DNA of 64,000 nt. Origin: Corynebacterium aquilae DSM 44791 (GTDB lineage Bacteria; Actinomycetota; Actinomycetes; Mycobacteriales; Mycobacteriaceae). The DNA lies in assembly GCF_001941445.1 (NCBI RefSeq), contig NZ_CP009245.1, positions 767,992-831,991 on the forward strand, written 5' to 3'. Positions 9,219-23,135 of the stretch are shown here, piece after piece (the stretch's first letter is position 1; each line of letters begins with the position of its first letter). A model generated the notes under the pieces. That model was not told where the DNA came from. It worked only from the letters and a program-made list of their open reading frames with translations, and made no database searches. A program made the position numbers and the translations under genes.

Positions 9219-10130
9219 CTAATCCTCATCCTCGTCATCGGTAAGCAGCGACAGCAAGGCGCGCACCGAAGGAATGACATACCAGCTGCCCGAGGTGGCG
9301 GTGGTGAAACGCGTCAACATGTCGCGGGGGCCACCATCGGCGCCCGCCATGCGGCGCAGCATCTCCTCCAGACGCCACTGATCGAAGGAGAACCCCACGA
9401 ACACAGTGCCATGATCCTTGACCCCGCCATAGGACACATTGCGACGGAACACATCCAGTTCCTCACCGTCGACCTCCACCACGGATCGCGAAACGTGAGA
9501 AGAATCCGGCATCGCATCCTCATCCAACTCCACCGAATCCGGCTTCGTGCGACCGATGATGCGCTCCTGCTCCTCAACGCTCAAAGAGTTCCACTCCGTC
9601 GCCTGGTGCAACCAGTGCTGGAACAACAACACCGAAGCACCCGCACCCGGCTGGCCCTCCGGAATAGCCACCACAGAGGGGGCCTCGAACACGCCCGGGT
9701 TTTCGGTACCGTCCTCAAAACCGGTCAAATCCCGATTCTTCTCATACACCCAACCAACAGTCTCCTGGGCAAGGGAGAAGTGATCCGTGACCTTGCCGAG
9801 GATGTGCTCGGCGACATCAAACACCTGCGAACGCGAAGAAGATGCAATCCACAGCCACGCATCACGCTGGGTAGCAGGCATCGAATAGCCACCCTCCCCG
9901 CGGATCGGCTCGGAAAAATCATGCACCCCTTCAGGCACGTCCTGTGGAGCTGCAACCTCAGCCCACAAGGTGGGGCGGAAGCCAAGAACAACACTGGCAC
10001 CGGCGGTGCTGGGCAGATTGCAGGCGTCAATCAACGCTGAAACGGACTCGGCAGGCGCACCCGTCAAGGTCAACTCGTAATAACCATGATCGGTGGTGCC
10101 AAGACCCGTGATTCCACTTTGGTAACTCAT
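9219..10130 (-). CDS. DyP-type heme peroxidase
   Basis: A 303-residue dye-decolorizing-type peroxidase. The diagnostic GxxDG motif appears as GFEDGTENP near residue 138 and holds the distal aspartate. The proximal heme histidine is in SSHVSR near residue 209, and the distal arginine is in VFRRNVSYG near residue 229. There is no Tat or Sec signal, so the enzyme is cytosolic or an encapsulin-type cargo; no encapsulin gene is in view. The very acidic C-terminus (TDDEDED) is notable. DyP enzymes use H2O2 to oxidise bulky substrates or act in heme and peroxide stress. A weak DtxR-like sequence lies upstream. Confidence 0.93.
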   Translation of the reverse strand: MSYQSGITGLGTTDHGYYELTLTGAPAESVSALIDACNLPSTAGASVVLGFRPTLWAEVAAPQDVPEGVHDFSEPIRGEGGYSMPATQRDAWLWIASSSRSQVFDVAEHILGKVTDHFSLAQETVGWVYEKNRDLTGFEDGTENPGVFEAPSVVAIPEGQPGAGASVLLFQHWLHQATEWNSLSVEEQERIIGRTKPDSVELDEDAMPDSSHVSRSVVEVDGEELDVFRRNVSYGGVKDHGTVFVGFSFDQWRLEEMLRRMAGADGGPRDMLTRFTTATSGSWYVIPSVRALLSLLTDDEDED

Positions 10131-10162
10131 AAAACCAAGTATGCCTGCACAGCCAGCGCCAT

Positions 10163-10181
10163 GCAGCTAAGCGCAACCTAC
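10163..10181 (-). promoter_or_regulatory. Weak DtxR-box-like sequence upstream of the DyP gene
   Basis: On the minus strand this 19-mer matches the corynebacterial DtxR consensus (TTAGGTTAGGCTAACCTAA) at about 12 of 19 positions by my alignment. It lies 33-51 bases upstream of the DyP start. This is at or below the usual acceptance limit, so it is only a candidate for iron control. Confidence 0.25.
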
Positions 10182-10213
10182 ATCACCGCACACACCCACC
10201 CCGGCCAGTCGGA

Positions 10214-11140
10214 TTAACGGTTCACAATGTTGGCAGGATCAAAATCAGCAGGAGTAATCAGCTGTACATGCCCCGACAGACACTCAAAACGCACCGGAGT
10301 GTCACAAAACTGCTCCCCATCCGCATACGAACGAATCCCCGGCATGTGCAACTCCACCACCCGAGCAGAAAAAGCATCCACCATGTCATCTGTCGTGACA
10401 TCTCCGGTAAACACTTTATGGAAGCGGCGCACTGCCTGAATACGCCCCATGTCGTGCAACACGGTGATGTCAAAAAGACCATCCGTCGGGTCTGCATGCG
10501 GGCACATCGCCATCCCACCGCCATAAAACGGAGTATTGCCCACGGCCACCAGCGACACCGGCAGGGAATAATGCACCCCGTCCAAGATCATTTCGCAAGG
10601 ATGCGCCCGGAAAGCCATCAACTCGCGGGCTGCTGCCATCGAATAGCGATATTGGCCCTTAGGCCACCGCATCTTTTCCGCCCGCTGAGTCACCAAGGAA
10701 TCAAAACCAAGACAGCCAATGGTGCCAAAAAGACGGCTAAAACCCTGCTCGTTTGACGCCCGACCAACATCCACAGCAGTCGTATGGCCAGCCAAAATGA
10801 CTTCAGCCGCGCGCGTCGGAAACGTCGGGATCCCAAAAGCGCGCGCATGGTCATTTCCCGTACCCGCAGGTAAAAGACCCAAAGACACATTCGTGCCAGC
10901 CACAGCATTGATGCCGACATTGATCAGGCCATCGCCCCCGCACACCACTAAAGCGTCGATATCAGCCGAGTCGATCGTATCCTGCGCCAATTTCAACGCG
11001 GCCTGCTCATTAGCCCCCTGCAGATTCAGCACAGAAACCCCACTACGTGCAAAAACGCGGCTAGCTTCGGCGGCGGCGATACCCGCCAGGCCACGTCCCG
11101 AATTGGGGTTGCTAAGTAGCGCCACGCGGTTAAAAGTCAT
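10214..11140 (-). CDS. Diacylglycerol kinase family lipid kinase
   Basis: A 308-residue soluble lipid kinase of the DAGK catalytic family (DgkB/YegS-like). It phosphorylates diacylglycerol or a related lipid to feed phospholipid turnover. NPNSGRG lies at residues 11-17, the nucleotide-binding GGDG at 68-71, and LLPAGTGNDHARA near residue 95. The ATG at 11140 was chosen because GAGGAG lies about 7 bases upstream and conserved sequence begins immediately. A longer frame reaches 11284 but its extra 48 residues do not look like the family. It is divergent from the TetR gene at 11314, which could regulate it; that is inference from position only. Confidence 0.88.
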   Translation of the reverse strand: MTFNRVALLSNPNSGRGLAGIAAAEASRVFARSGVSVLNLQGANEQAALKLAQDTIDSADIDALVVCGGDGLINVGINAVAGTNVSLGLLPAGTGNDHARAFGIPTFPTRAAEVILAGHTTAVDVGRASNEQGFSRLFGTIGCLGFDSLVTQRAEKMRWPKGQYRYSMAAARELMAFRAHPCEMILDGVHYSLPVSLVAVGNTPFYGGGMAMCPHADPTDGLFDITVLHDMGRIQAVRRFHKVFTGDVTTDDMVDAFSARVVELHMPGIRSYADGEQFCDTPVRFECLSGHVQLITPADFDPANIVNR

Positions 11141-11313
11141 GAAACGCTCCTCGGCGTCTTGCACGAAACGGTGCAAAAGTAGTGGGTGAACTGTGTCCGC
11201 CAAAACCTTAGCTAACGACCACCATTGACGCATCCGAGAAAAGATCGGAAACGCCGCCAAGAAAAATCTCACATCGCGAGACATGACGTGGGCAAGTGGC
11301 CTACCCTCTCACT

Positions 11314-11934
11314 ATGAGCATGGCGAACGTGACGGGTGAAGACCCCATTACCCTGACCATTCTCAACGCTGCCAAGAAACACATTTGCCGTAAGGGACTC
11401 GAAGAATTCACCATGGCAGCCATCGCTCAAGACGCTGGCGTATCAAAACCGGCGCTCTATGCGCGATTTGCCGATACAGATGCCATCGCACTTGCGGTCC
11501 AGGCGGCCGAACTCCGAGGATTGCTGGACCGTTTGGCGCAAACCCAGATGGCCTCAATGCCCAATACCCTCAACGAGATTGTTCGGCTCATTGTTATCTA
11601 CACCGATGAACTGCGACGTTCAGAAGTGTTTTCAGCGCTGTCGGCGCGCAATCCAGAAATTCTCACCAGTTATCTGTTCACCCGGCTAGGCCCTACCCAA
11701 CTAGGGCTCGTCGAATATGTCGCGACGTTCGTTCGTCGCGTTCAAGACCACGATCCGGACAATGTGAAACAGGACGAGGCACACCAGCTTGCGGCGATGG
11801 TTGTCAGTCTGGCGCAAAGTGCAGCATTGCAGTCGCCGGCATTCATTCCATTGCTTGGGGGAGAAGACCTCTGGCGTAAACACACCGCCTACATCATGGA
11901 GGGATACCTCGGCGTACCGCGCTCACAACGCTAG
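11314..11934 (+). CDS. TetR/AcrR family transcriptional regulator
   Basis: A 206-residue regulator with an N-terminal TetR helix-turn-helix (ILNAAKKHICRKGLEEFTMAAIAQDAGVSKPALYARFAD) and a helical ligand-binding C-terminal part without a recognisable effector motif. The start could be the ATG at 11314 or 11320, or a GTG at 11296. There is no Shine-Dalgarno, and TACCCT at 11302-11307 may be the -10 of a leaderless transcript. It is divergent from the lipid kinase gene. Ligand and targets are unknown. Confidence 0.85.
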   Translation: MSMANVTGEDPITLTILNAAKKHICRKGLEEFTMAAIAQDAGVSKPALYARFADTDAIALAVQAAELRGLLDRLAQTQMASMPNTLNEIVRLIVIYTDELRRSEVFSALSARNPEILTSYLFTRLGPTQLGLVEYVATFVRRVQDHDPDNVKQDEAHQLAAMVVSLAQSAALQSPAFIPLLGGEDLWRKHTAYIMEGYLGVPRSQR

Positions 11935-12642
11935 AACCAAGGAAAAACGCCAAACTTATTCTCCGCGACCCAATCGGCCTGCTGGGGAGGAGGGGCAATA
12001 AAGCCCTACAGGCAGCCGACTAACGGGGTTGTTGCGCATTGTTCACTTAGCAAGGTTCATAAAAACCTGTGCTGTGCTGGGGTTTTGTGTTCTGGTGTGG
12101 GGGTGTGTAACTTTATCCGGGTCAGCGCGACAGGTTCTGTTGCTTCTGGGGTCACGATTGGTGGCTTTGGGGGTTGGGATTGTGGTTGTGTTGGTGGCCG
12201 GATTTGCAAGCTGTTTGTGGTTTGTGTAGTCTCGGTGGAACCGCCATGGTGCGGCAACGAGTTGGTAAACGGTTGTTTACTTGTTTGGCTTGTTGCTTGT
12301 GTGTGGTGGGCACGATGTTTGAGAACTCAATAGTGTACCAATGTACTTGTTTTTTACAGTTGGTCTTTTCATGTGTGTGCTGTCGGGGGCTGCTTTGTCC
12401 CTTTAACACCACTTTTTGTGGTGACAGTTTTTTCATGTGAACGGATTGACAGGTTTTGTAGAAAACTTTGTTGCCGGGCCCCGCTTATCCCCGTCGGGAT
12501 GGGGTCTGGTTTTTGTTCATGTAATTTTTGGATTCAACAACATTAGAACATGATGCACAGTTTTTGTGTGTTGTGTGCTGGTTGTTTGTTTTGTTCAGGT
12601 TTTGGACTCTTGCACTTTGATTAGTGGATTTTATGTCTGATT
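11935..12642 (+). promoter_or_regulatory. Leader and promoter region of the rrn operon
   Basis: About 700 noncoding bases that become strongly GT-rich toward the 16S gene. A good sigma-A-like promoter is TTGCAA (12204-12209), 17 bases, TAGTCT (12227-12232). It is followed by the actinobacterial leader element at 12316-12335. A hairpin-rich stretch around 12470-12520 precedes the 16S start. The ORFs predicted here are low-complexity and not supported. Further promoters upstream are likely for an rrn operon but I could not fix them. Confidence 0.6.
12316..12335 (+). promoter_or_regulatory. rrn antitermination leader element (BoxA region)
   Basis: TGTTTGAGAACTCAATAGTG is nearly identical to the conserved leader sequence found in front of 16S genes of mycobacteria, streptomycetes and other actinobacteria. 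There it overlaps the BoxA signal for Nus-factor antitermination. Confidence 0.8.
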
Positions 12643-17705
<5,063 letters not shown>

Positions 17706-17787
17706 CACCCTGCTGGGGTGTGTGGTGGTTGTCTAGAATGCTTTGATAATCAAATGAGCGTAACAACAACAAAGAGAACATATACGT

Positions 17788-17805
17788 TCGCGTCCACTAT
17801 GCAGT
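17788..17805 (+). other. Right arm of the 23S processing stem
   Basis: Complement of 14445-14462 (core TCGCGTCCACTA). It lies between the 23S end and the 5S gene. Confidence 0.7.
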
Positions 17806-17841
17806 GTTAGAAACAGCACACGTGTCACACAGTGTTGATTG

Positions 17842-17960
17842 TGTCGGTGGTTTTAGCGGTGGGGGAACGCCCGGTCCCATTCCGAACCCGGAAGCTAAGC
17901 TCACCTGCGCCGATGGTACTGCACACGGGAGTGTGTGGGAGAGTAGGACACTGCCGACCT
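17842..17960 (+). rRNA. rrf: 5S ribosomal RNA
   Basis: About 119 nt with the conserved loop sequences CCCATTCCGAACCCGGAAG and GCCGATGGTACTGC. The terminal stem pairs GTCGG near 17843 with CCGAC near 17954. It closes the rrn operon and is followed by a terminator at 17982. Confidence 0.95.
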
Positions 17961-17981
17961 AAACTTGAATAATGATGATGG

Positions 17982-18029
17982 AGCCCCCCAGGCTGTGACC
18001 ACCGATTGGTGGTGATAGCGTGGGGGGCT
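17982..18029 (+). terminator. Terminator of the rrn operon
   Basis: Long hairpin with outer arms AGCCCCCCA / TGGGGGGCT and an inner stem ACCACC / GGTGGT. The following sequence is only weakly T-rich, but the position after 5S supports the call. Confidence 0.85.
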
Positions 18030-18030
18030 T

Positions 18031-18567
18031 CACCCATACCCAGGGGATCGGGGGAAGGTTCCAGGGATCATTGCATCACTGGAATTGCAGCGAGCTGCAA
18101 GGCGGTGGGGAAACCTCAGGGGATGAGGTGTCTAATTCTGAGTTATTTGGTTGGCTCTGTTCGGTCGAGTCGCTTTGGCAGTGATTGATTCGGTATAGAC
18201 AATCGCCATAACCGGCTTAGGGGGCGTTTTCGAGTTGTCTTTCCACCGTGCTGTTTTCCGGCATTTTTACATCTCCCAGTAGCTCTTGACGGCACTACCG
18301 TTGCGATGAGGCGCCTTCGGGTTCTCAGCGTATTAACAATCGTGATGTTTGGGGTACTTCTCCGCTCCTCACATCGATTGGCTTTAATGCTTGTTTGCGG
18401 TTTCCACTGTTTTACGTGTCGACAATAGCGCCGTGGATTCCGCACTAATCCGACTGGCAGTCTTCGCTCCGCTTTGTACGCGTAGTAGTTGTTCCTCTCG
18501 GCGGTGAGACCGATCTGTGCCCCGGTGGTGCGTATTGATTGTTTTGGTTTCTCCGGAAGAATAGAAA
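18031..18567. other. Noncoding stretch after the rrn operon
   Basis: About 540 bases with no recognisable gene, tRNA or repeat. Short ORFs on both strands have no family resemblance and no ribosome binding sites. It could hold decayed sequence, but nothing identifiable remains. Confidence 0.5.
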
Positions 18568-18596
18568 GAGGGCCTCACCGTTATGGTGAGGCCCTC
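18568..18596 (-). terminator. Terminator of the MFS gene at 18619
   Basis: A 12-bp perfect stem (GAGGGCCTCACC and complement) with a 5-nt loop, followed on the minus strand by a T-rich tract. Confidence 0.9.
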
Positions 18597-18618
18597 ATTG
18601 GTGTGTGTGGAGGTGTTT

Positions 18619-19932
18619 TTACAGGCTTTGGCCTTTTCGTTCGGGCAGGGCGAATGCGGACGCGGCTGCGATGGCGAAGGCGGCTGCGAAAACACTAAAG
18701 ACTGCCTTGTCCCCACCGAGGTCCATCACTGCGGGCACAAGCATCGGCGCAATGACGGCTGCAACGCGTCCGATAGCGGCTGCGGTGCCGGCACCGGTGG
18801 CGCGGATGTGGGTGGGGTAGATCTCTGGGCCAATGGCGTATAGGGCACCCCAGGCGCCCAGGTTGAAGAAACTAAGCAGGCTGCCGGCGATGAGGATCAT
18901 GGTGGTGTTTGCTGCGGTGGCGAAAAGCCCTGCCGCGCAGGCGGAACCGATCAGGAAGCTTGCTAGGGTTGCGCGTCGTCCCCACTTTTCCACCAGGAAG
19001 GCCGCACATGCGTAGCCGGGCAGCTGCGCCAGGGTGATGATGAGGGTGTAGCCAAAGGACTTCACCAGGCTGTGCCCCTGCAGCACGAGTAGGGTCGGCA
19101 GCCACATAAAGGCCCCGTAGTAGGCGAGGTTGACGAAGAACCAAACCGACCACAGGCCTGCGGTGCGGGTTCGCAGGCCGGGGGCGAAGATGGAGGTGGC
19201 GTTGCGGTGGGGGTCGGTGTTGGTGTCCTGTTGGGTGTTTGGGTAGCGCTTATTGTCCGAGCCGGCCTCGAAGAAACGCACCGCGCGTTCGGCTTCCTCG
19301 CAGCGTCCCACGCTTTGGAGGTAGTGGACTGATTCGGGCATTTGGCGGCGTACGTAGAGCGCGTAGAACGCCGGGAGCACGCCGATGAGGAGGGCTACGC
19401 GCCATCCGGCGAAATTGTCGCCGTAGGTGTTGGGGATGATGGTGTATCCGATGATGGCGGCGAGGATCCAGCCTAAAGCCCAGAAGCTTTCCAGGGCGAC
19501 GACCATGCGCCCGCGGATGTGGGTGGGGGAGTATTCCGCCACCAGGGTGGAGGCGACGGGTAGTTCGGCCCCGAGCCCGAGTCCGACGATGAAGCGCAGC
19601 ACGATCAGGGTGGTCAGGGTGGTGGCGAAGGCTGAGGCACCGGTGGCGAGCCCATAGATGAGCAGGGTGGCGGCGAAGACGGTGCGGCGTCCGGTTTTGT
19701 CGGCTAGGCGGCCACCGAAGCTGGCGCCGATCATCATGCCGGCGAATCCTGCTGATCCGAGCCAGCCGAGGTGTTGTTTGTCGAGCTGCCAGTCGGCGGC
19801 GAGGGCGGCCATGATGAAGCTGAGTAGTCCGACGTCCATGGCGTCGAGTGCCCAGCCGATGCCGGATCCGGCGAGTAGTTTTTTGTGCGCACGTCCGAAT
19901 CGGAGGGTGTGCAGGCGCTCCAGTTGGTTCAT
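18619..19932 (-). CDS. MFS transporter, SP/aromatic-acid-type (NiaP-like)
   Basis: A 437-residue major facilitator with 12 predicted segments. The loop 2-3 motif GGRLADKTGRRTVF, the segment-4 sequence RFIVGLGLGAELPVASTLVAEYSPTHIRGR and the second-half PEIYPTHIRATGAG are typical of the sugar-porter-like branch that contains niacin/benzoate carriers such as NiaP. I chose the ATG at 19932 because the conserved N-terminus (MNQLERLHTLRFGRAHKK) starts there; the frame extends to 20040. No neighbouring enzyme reveals the substrate, so niacin is only the nearest known theme. Confidence 0.85.
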   Translation of the reverse strand: MNQLERLHTLRFGRAHKKLLAGSGIGWALDAMDVGLLSFIMAALAADWQLDKQHLGWLGSAGFAGMMIGASFGGRLADKTGRRTVFAATLLIYGLATGASAFATTLTTLIVLRFIVGLGLGAELPVASTLVAEYSPTHIRGRMVVALESFWALGWILAAIIGYTIIPNTYGDNFAGWRVALLIGVLPAFYALYVRRQMPESVHYLQSVGRCEEAERAVRFFEAGSDNKRYPNTQQDTNTDPHRNATSIFAPGLRTRTAGLWSVWFFVNLAYYGAFMWLPTLLVLQGHSLVKSFGYTLIITLAQLPGYACAAFLVEKWGRRATLASFLIGSACAAGLFATAANTTMILIAGSLLSFFNLGAWGALYAIGPEIYPTHIRATGAGTAAAIGRVAAVIAPMLVPAVMDLGGDKAVFSVFAAAFAIAAASAFALPERKGQSL

Positions 19933-20074
19933 GCCAGCACACGGTATTGTTTTTTGCTTATCGAAGCAAAATGTCTTTTCGCCCCCAGCTACCCCCATGC
20001 GTGTGAGGTGCGGGCGGGTTGCTGGGTGTGATGGGGGCACTCTTTGGTGTGGGTGGCTGGGGGATGGTTGCCGT

Positions 20075-22429
20075 TTAGGTGGGGCGTGGGCTGGTTGGGG
20101 CGCTGGTGTGCGGGGTGTGGCGGTAGTGGATGTGTGGGTGGGTGTTGGGCTCGTCGGAGACGATGGTGCCGAATTTGTCGCGTCCTTGGGGGTAGATGCG
20201 GGCGGTGATGGTGGTGCCGTTGGGCGCGTGGTTGAGGGTGTCGATGAGGGTGGTGATGAATTGTTGGAGGTGGTCGTTGGTGGTGTCGTCGAGGAGGGTG
20301 TTGCGGCGCCGGGTGGTGCCCATGGTGAGGTCGAGGTCGTCGAGGAGGGTGACGTTGACTCCGCGGGCGCGGGCGAGCCAGATGCTTTGGGTCAGTGGTG
20401 CGGTGTCGAGGTGGGGGCAGCGGATGGAGTCGCGGAGGCGTAGTTCGAGCAGCCGGGCGTTGGCGATTTTTTGTTCGGGGGTGAAGGCGTCGTTGAAGGC
20501 GACGTCGAGGAGTCGGATCAGCCAGTCGTTGGAGTGGGCGAGGTATTCACTGTGGGCGAGGTGCCGTTCGAAAAGGACGGTTTGTCGTTGGGCGAGCTCG
20601 TAGGCGACGGGGAGGGCGCGGGTGAGTTTGTTGATGAGGTAGGGCACGAACATGCCGGCGAGGATGACGGGCAGGGTTTTGAGGAAGTAGATGGGGCCGA
20701 CGATGTCGAGGCTGGTGGTGGCGCGGAGGAAGATGATTTCTGCCAGCAGGATGCCGACGGTGGCCAGGCCGGTGAAGGGGCGGTGGCGGAAGGCGATGAG
20801 GTTGACGAGGATGGGGAAGATGCTGACGTACCAGTATTCGGGCCAGGTGTGGCCGATGGGGGTGTTGGAGAGCAGGCCGGCGGTGAAGAAGGTGAGGGTG
20901 CCGATGGCGGCGACTGCGGTGGCGACGGGCGGCAGTTTGGTGTGGGGGCTGCGGCGTAGTGCTTGCAGGATGACGATGATGGAGGCCATGGCGATGGCTT
21001 CGTGGGCGCCGAATTTGTCTTGGCTGCAGGCGATGGTGCCAAGGAAGGTGGCGCTCATCAGCAGCATCATGGGGGTGCTGTAGACGACGGGTAGGCCGAG
21101 TAGTTCGTAGATGCCGGGGGTTTTTACGGCGATGGTGGCGGGGTGGGCGGTGCCGTCGTTGTCGGAGGTGTAGCGCATGGTGACGGTGGTTCCGGCACCG
21201 GGGCGGGTGGACAGTTCCGCGGTGCATCCGGGGATGGATTGCACGCGTTTGATGATGGAGACCCGCACCCCGGCCCGGTCGGCGGGAACCGCGGCCAGGT
21301 CGAATCCGGGGCCGTTGTCGCTGAAGACGAGGCTGAGTCCGGTGTGCCCGTCGCCCGGCTGGAGGCGGTGGATGTTGAGGGTGCGCCTTGCGGTGGGGGC
21401 GTGGACGGCGGAGTTGCGGGCTGCTTGGTCGAGGGCGTCGAGTAGGGCTGCGGCGGTGAGTGCGTCGACGATGGGGCTGTGGGTGATGTCGGTGTCGGTG
21501 TGGAGGATTGTGTCCGGGGCGGTGTTGGCGAGCACCAAGCGGGCTTTATCGATGAAGTCGGCCAGGGATAGTGCGACGGTGGCGTTGGCGGCGACGGCGT
21601 GGACGTCGGTGTGGGTGCGGGTGGTGGGGATGGATTGCCGGTCCGGGGGGCTGGTGGTGCGCTGGATGCTGTTGAGGGCGCTGAGGACTTGGTCGTGCAG
21701 GTGTCCGAGGAATTGGCTTTCGGATTCCTTGAGGGCTTCGGAGTGCACGATGGCGGCGGATTGCCGCTGCGCTTCGGCGACGGTGTCGTCGAGGGTTTTG
21801 AGGGTGGCGCGCGCGTAGGAGTAGAAGATGATGAATGGGGCGGTGTATGTGGCGGAGAAGCAGCAGCGCACCAGCAGGGGCAGCGCATCCGCTTCGAAGG
21901 GGTTGAGGAGGGTGCCGACCAGGGCGATGAAGATTCCTACGAAGGGCCCGATGCGGGGCGGCAGTGCGGCGGAGATCATCATGGCGGGCACCCCGCAGTA
22001 GTCGCCCATGTTCAGCGCCGCCAGGGGGGATTGTCCGCTGGTGAGCAGGTAGCCGGCGTGGAGGATTCCGATCGCGATAAACACGCTGGAGGTTGCCACC
22101 ATGATTGCCCGAATGGTGGTGGGTTTGGTCAGCAGGGCTGTGGTGGTCAGCAGCACCGCGCACCCCATCAGCGTCCACAGTGTGATGGTGGTGACGGGGT
22201 GGCCTTGGGGGTGCGTGAGCACGCTGCTTAGGCTGCGCCCGGCCGGGTCGTCGTAGCCGATGAGTACCAGCACGAACCAGATGCAGCCCGCCACCCCGCC
22301 GGTGATGCGCAGCAGGCGGGATTCCGCATGGAAGCTTTCCCCGATCACCCAGTCCAGGCGGCGGGGAACATCCACGAAGCGGGTGGGGGCTGGGGTGAAA
22401 AACTCAGCGGGATAGGGGGAAACCGGCAC
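20075..22429 (-). CDS. Membrane sensor histidine kinase with a second, degenerate kinase-like half
   Basis: About 784 residues from a GTG at 22429 (start uncertain; the frame opens at 22606). First half: about five membrane segments (residues 40-205), a HisKA_3-type phosphoacceptor region (GHLHDQVLSAL, His about 245), then an HATPase domain with an N-box (QAARNSAVHA, Asn about 339), a G1 motif (SDNGPGF, Asp about 371) and a G2-like PGAGTTVTMRY. Second half: five or six further membrane segments (about 440-600), then a region (ARLLELRLRDSIRCP ... ARARGVNVTLLDDLDL) that resembles a kinase ATPase domain stripped of its ATP-binding boxes. The layout looks like a fusion of two sensor modules, one active and one degenerate. 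A likely partner is the NarL-type regulator at 23636. The signal is unknown. Confidence 0.8.
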   Translation of the reverse strand: MPVSPYPAEFFTPAPTRFVDVPRRLDWVIGESFHAESRLLRITGGVAGCIWFVLVLIGYDDPAGRSLSSVLTHPQGHPVTTITLWTLMGCAVLLTTTALLTKPTTIRAIMVATSSVFIAIGILHAGYLLTSGQSPLAALNMGDYCGVPAMMISAALPPRIGPFVGIFIALVGTLLNPFEADALPLLVRCCFSATYTAPFIIFYSYARATLKTLDDTVAEAQRQSAAIVHSEALKESESQFLGHLHDQVLSALNSIQRTTSPPDRQSIPTTRTHTDVHAVAANATVALSLADFIDKARLVLANTAPDTILHTDTDITHSPIVDALTAAALLDALDQAARNSAVHAPTARRTLNIHRLQPGDGHTGLSLVFSDNGPGFDLAAVPADRAGVRVSIIKRVQSIPGCTAELSTRPGAGTTVTMRYTSDNDGTAHPATIAVKTPGIYELLGLPVVYSTPMMLLMSATFLGTIACSQDKFGAHEAIAMASIIVILQALRRSPHTKLPPVATAVAAIGTLTFFTAGLLSNTPIGHTWPEYWYVSIFPILVNLIAFRHRPFTGLATVGILLAEIIFLRATTSLDIVGPIYFLKTLPVILAGMFVPYLINKLTRALPVAYELAQRQTVLFERHLAHSEYLAHSNDWLIRLLDVAFNDAFTPEQKIANARLLELRLRDSIRCPHLDTAPLTQSIWLARARGVNVTLLDDLDLTMGTTRRRNTLLDDTTNDHLQQFITTLIDTLNHAPNGTTITARIYPQGRDKFGTIVSDEPNTHPHIHYRHTPHTSAPTSPRPT

Positions 22430-22874
22430 GACGAAACCTGCCCAACAGCAACCACAAACGACCAGGAACACACGATGGCGACACCCCACCCGCGGCACAG
22501 AGCACCGCGCCGCGGGCGAAAAATGAACGTCACCATCCCCACCCCAAAAACGCGTAGCCTTGCCGGCGTATCCACAGCGACAGGGCACAGCGAAAGGGCA
22601 CATCACAAGGCCACAGTCACAAGCTCAGCGTGACAAAGCACGGCCGCACAGCCTAAAACACACCTTCTGGCCAAGACACTGCAGGCCACAAGGCGCGGCG
22701 CACGACGACCACGCCCAGCTGCAGCAAGCGCCAAGGTTTTTTTAAAAGTGGCCGTGCTGTGTGGCGGGCGCGGCGAAGCCGCCCTAAACGGGCAGAACGT
22801 TTTGGCACCACCACAGCAGGAGCTTCAGGCAACACGCACCTGCGCCCAGCTAGGCGGGGTGGGGGAGGAGGAAA
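22430..22874 (-). promoter_or_regulatory. Noncoding region between the kinase and the HTH gene
   Basis: About 445 bases without a supportable gene, though part could be N-terminal kinase coding sequence if an upstream start is used. A G+C-rich hairpin near 22770-22790 followed on the minus strand by TTTTAAAAAAA near 22740 may end the HTH transcript. The kinase would then need its own promoter. Confidence 0.4.
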
Positions 22875-23135
22875 CTAGCGGGCGCCGGCGGTAATGATGC
22901 CGTCCTCAATGGCGCGGATCAAAAGCTCCGCCTTGGAGCGGGCCGGCCGACCCAGCGCCGCATACTTGTGGCGAATATGGGAAATATGGCTGCGGACCGT
23001 GTCCTCAGCGACGCCCAACAAATCGGCGGTCGCCGCCTTGGAAGGATTATCCAACCACGTCAACAAAACCTCCCGCTCGCGGGGAGTCAGCTGCGGGCGT
23101 TGATCATCCTTGGGCTTTTGGAAAGTGAGCGACAT
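22875..23135 (-). CDS. Stand-alone LuxR-type helix-turn-helix protein
   Basis: An 86-residue protein that is essentially only a LuxR C-terminal DNA-binding domain (LTPREREVLLTWLDNPSKAATADLLGVAEDTVRSHISHIRHKYAALG). It has no receiver or ligand domain. The ATG at 23135 has GGAG 7-8 bases upstream (AGGAGAATTGAAG). It lies between a membrane kinase and a full response regulator transcribed in the same direction. It may compete with or assist that regulator at shared sites, as known for other receiverless LuxR proteins, but this is inference. An inverted repeat at 23187-23215 sits 52-80 bases upstream of its start. Confidence 0.85.
   Translation of the reverse strand: MSLTFQKPKDDQRPQLTPREREVLLTWLDNPSKAATADLLGVAEDTVRSHISHIRHKYAALGRPARSKAELLIRAIEDGIITAGAR

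Noticed and set aside
12029..12440. Short Val/Cys/Leu-rich open frames before the 16S gene
   Set aside because: They come from the GT-rich rrn leader and include the antitermination element; no coding features.
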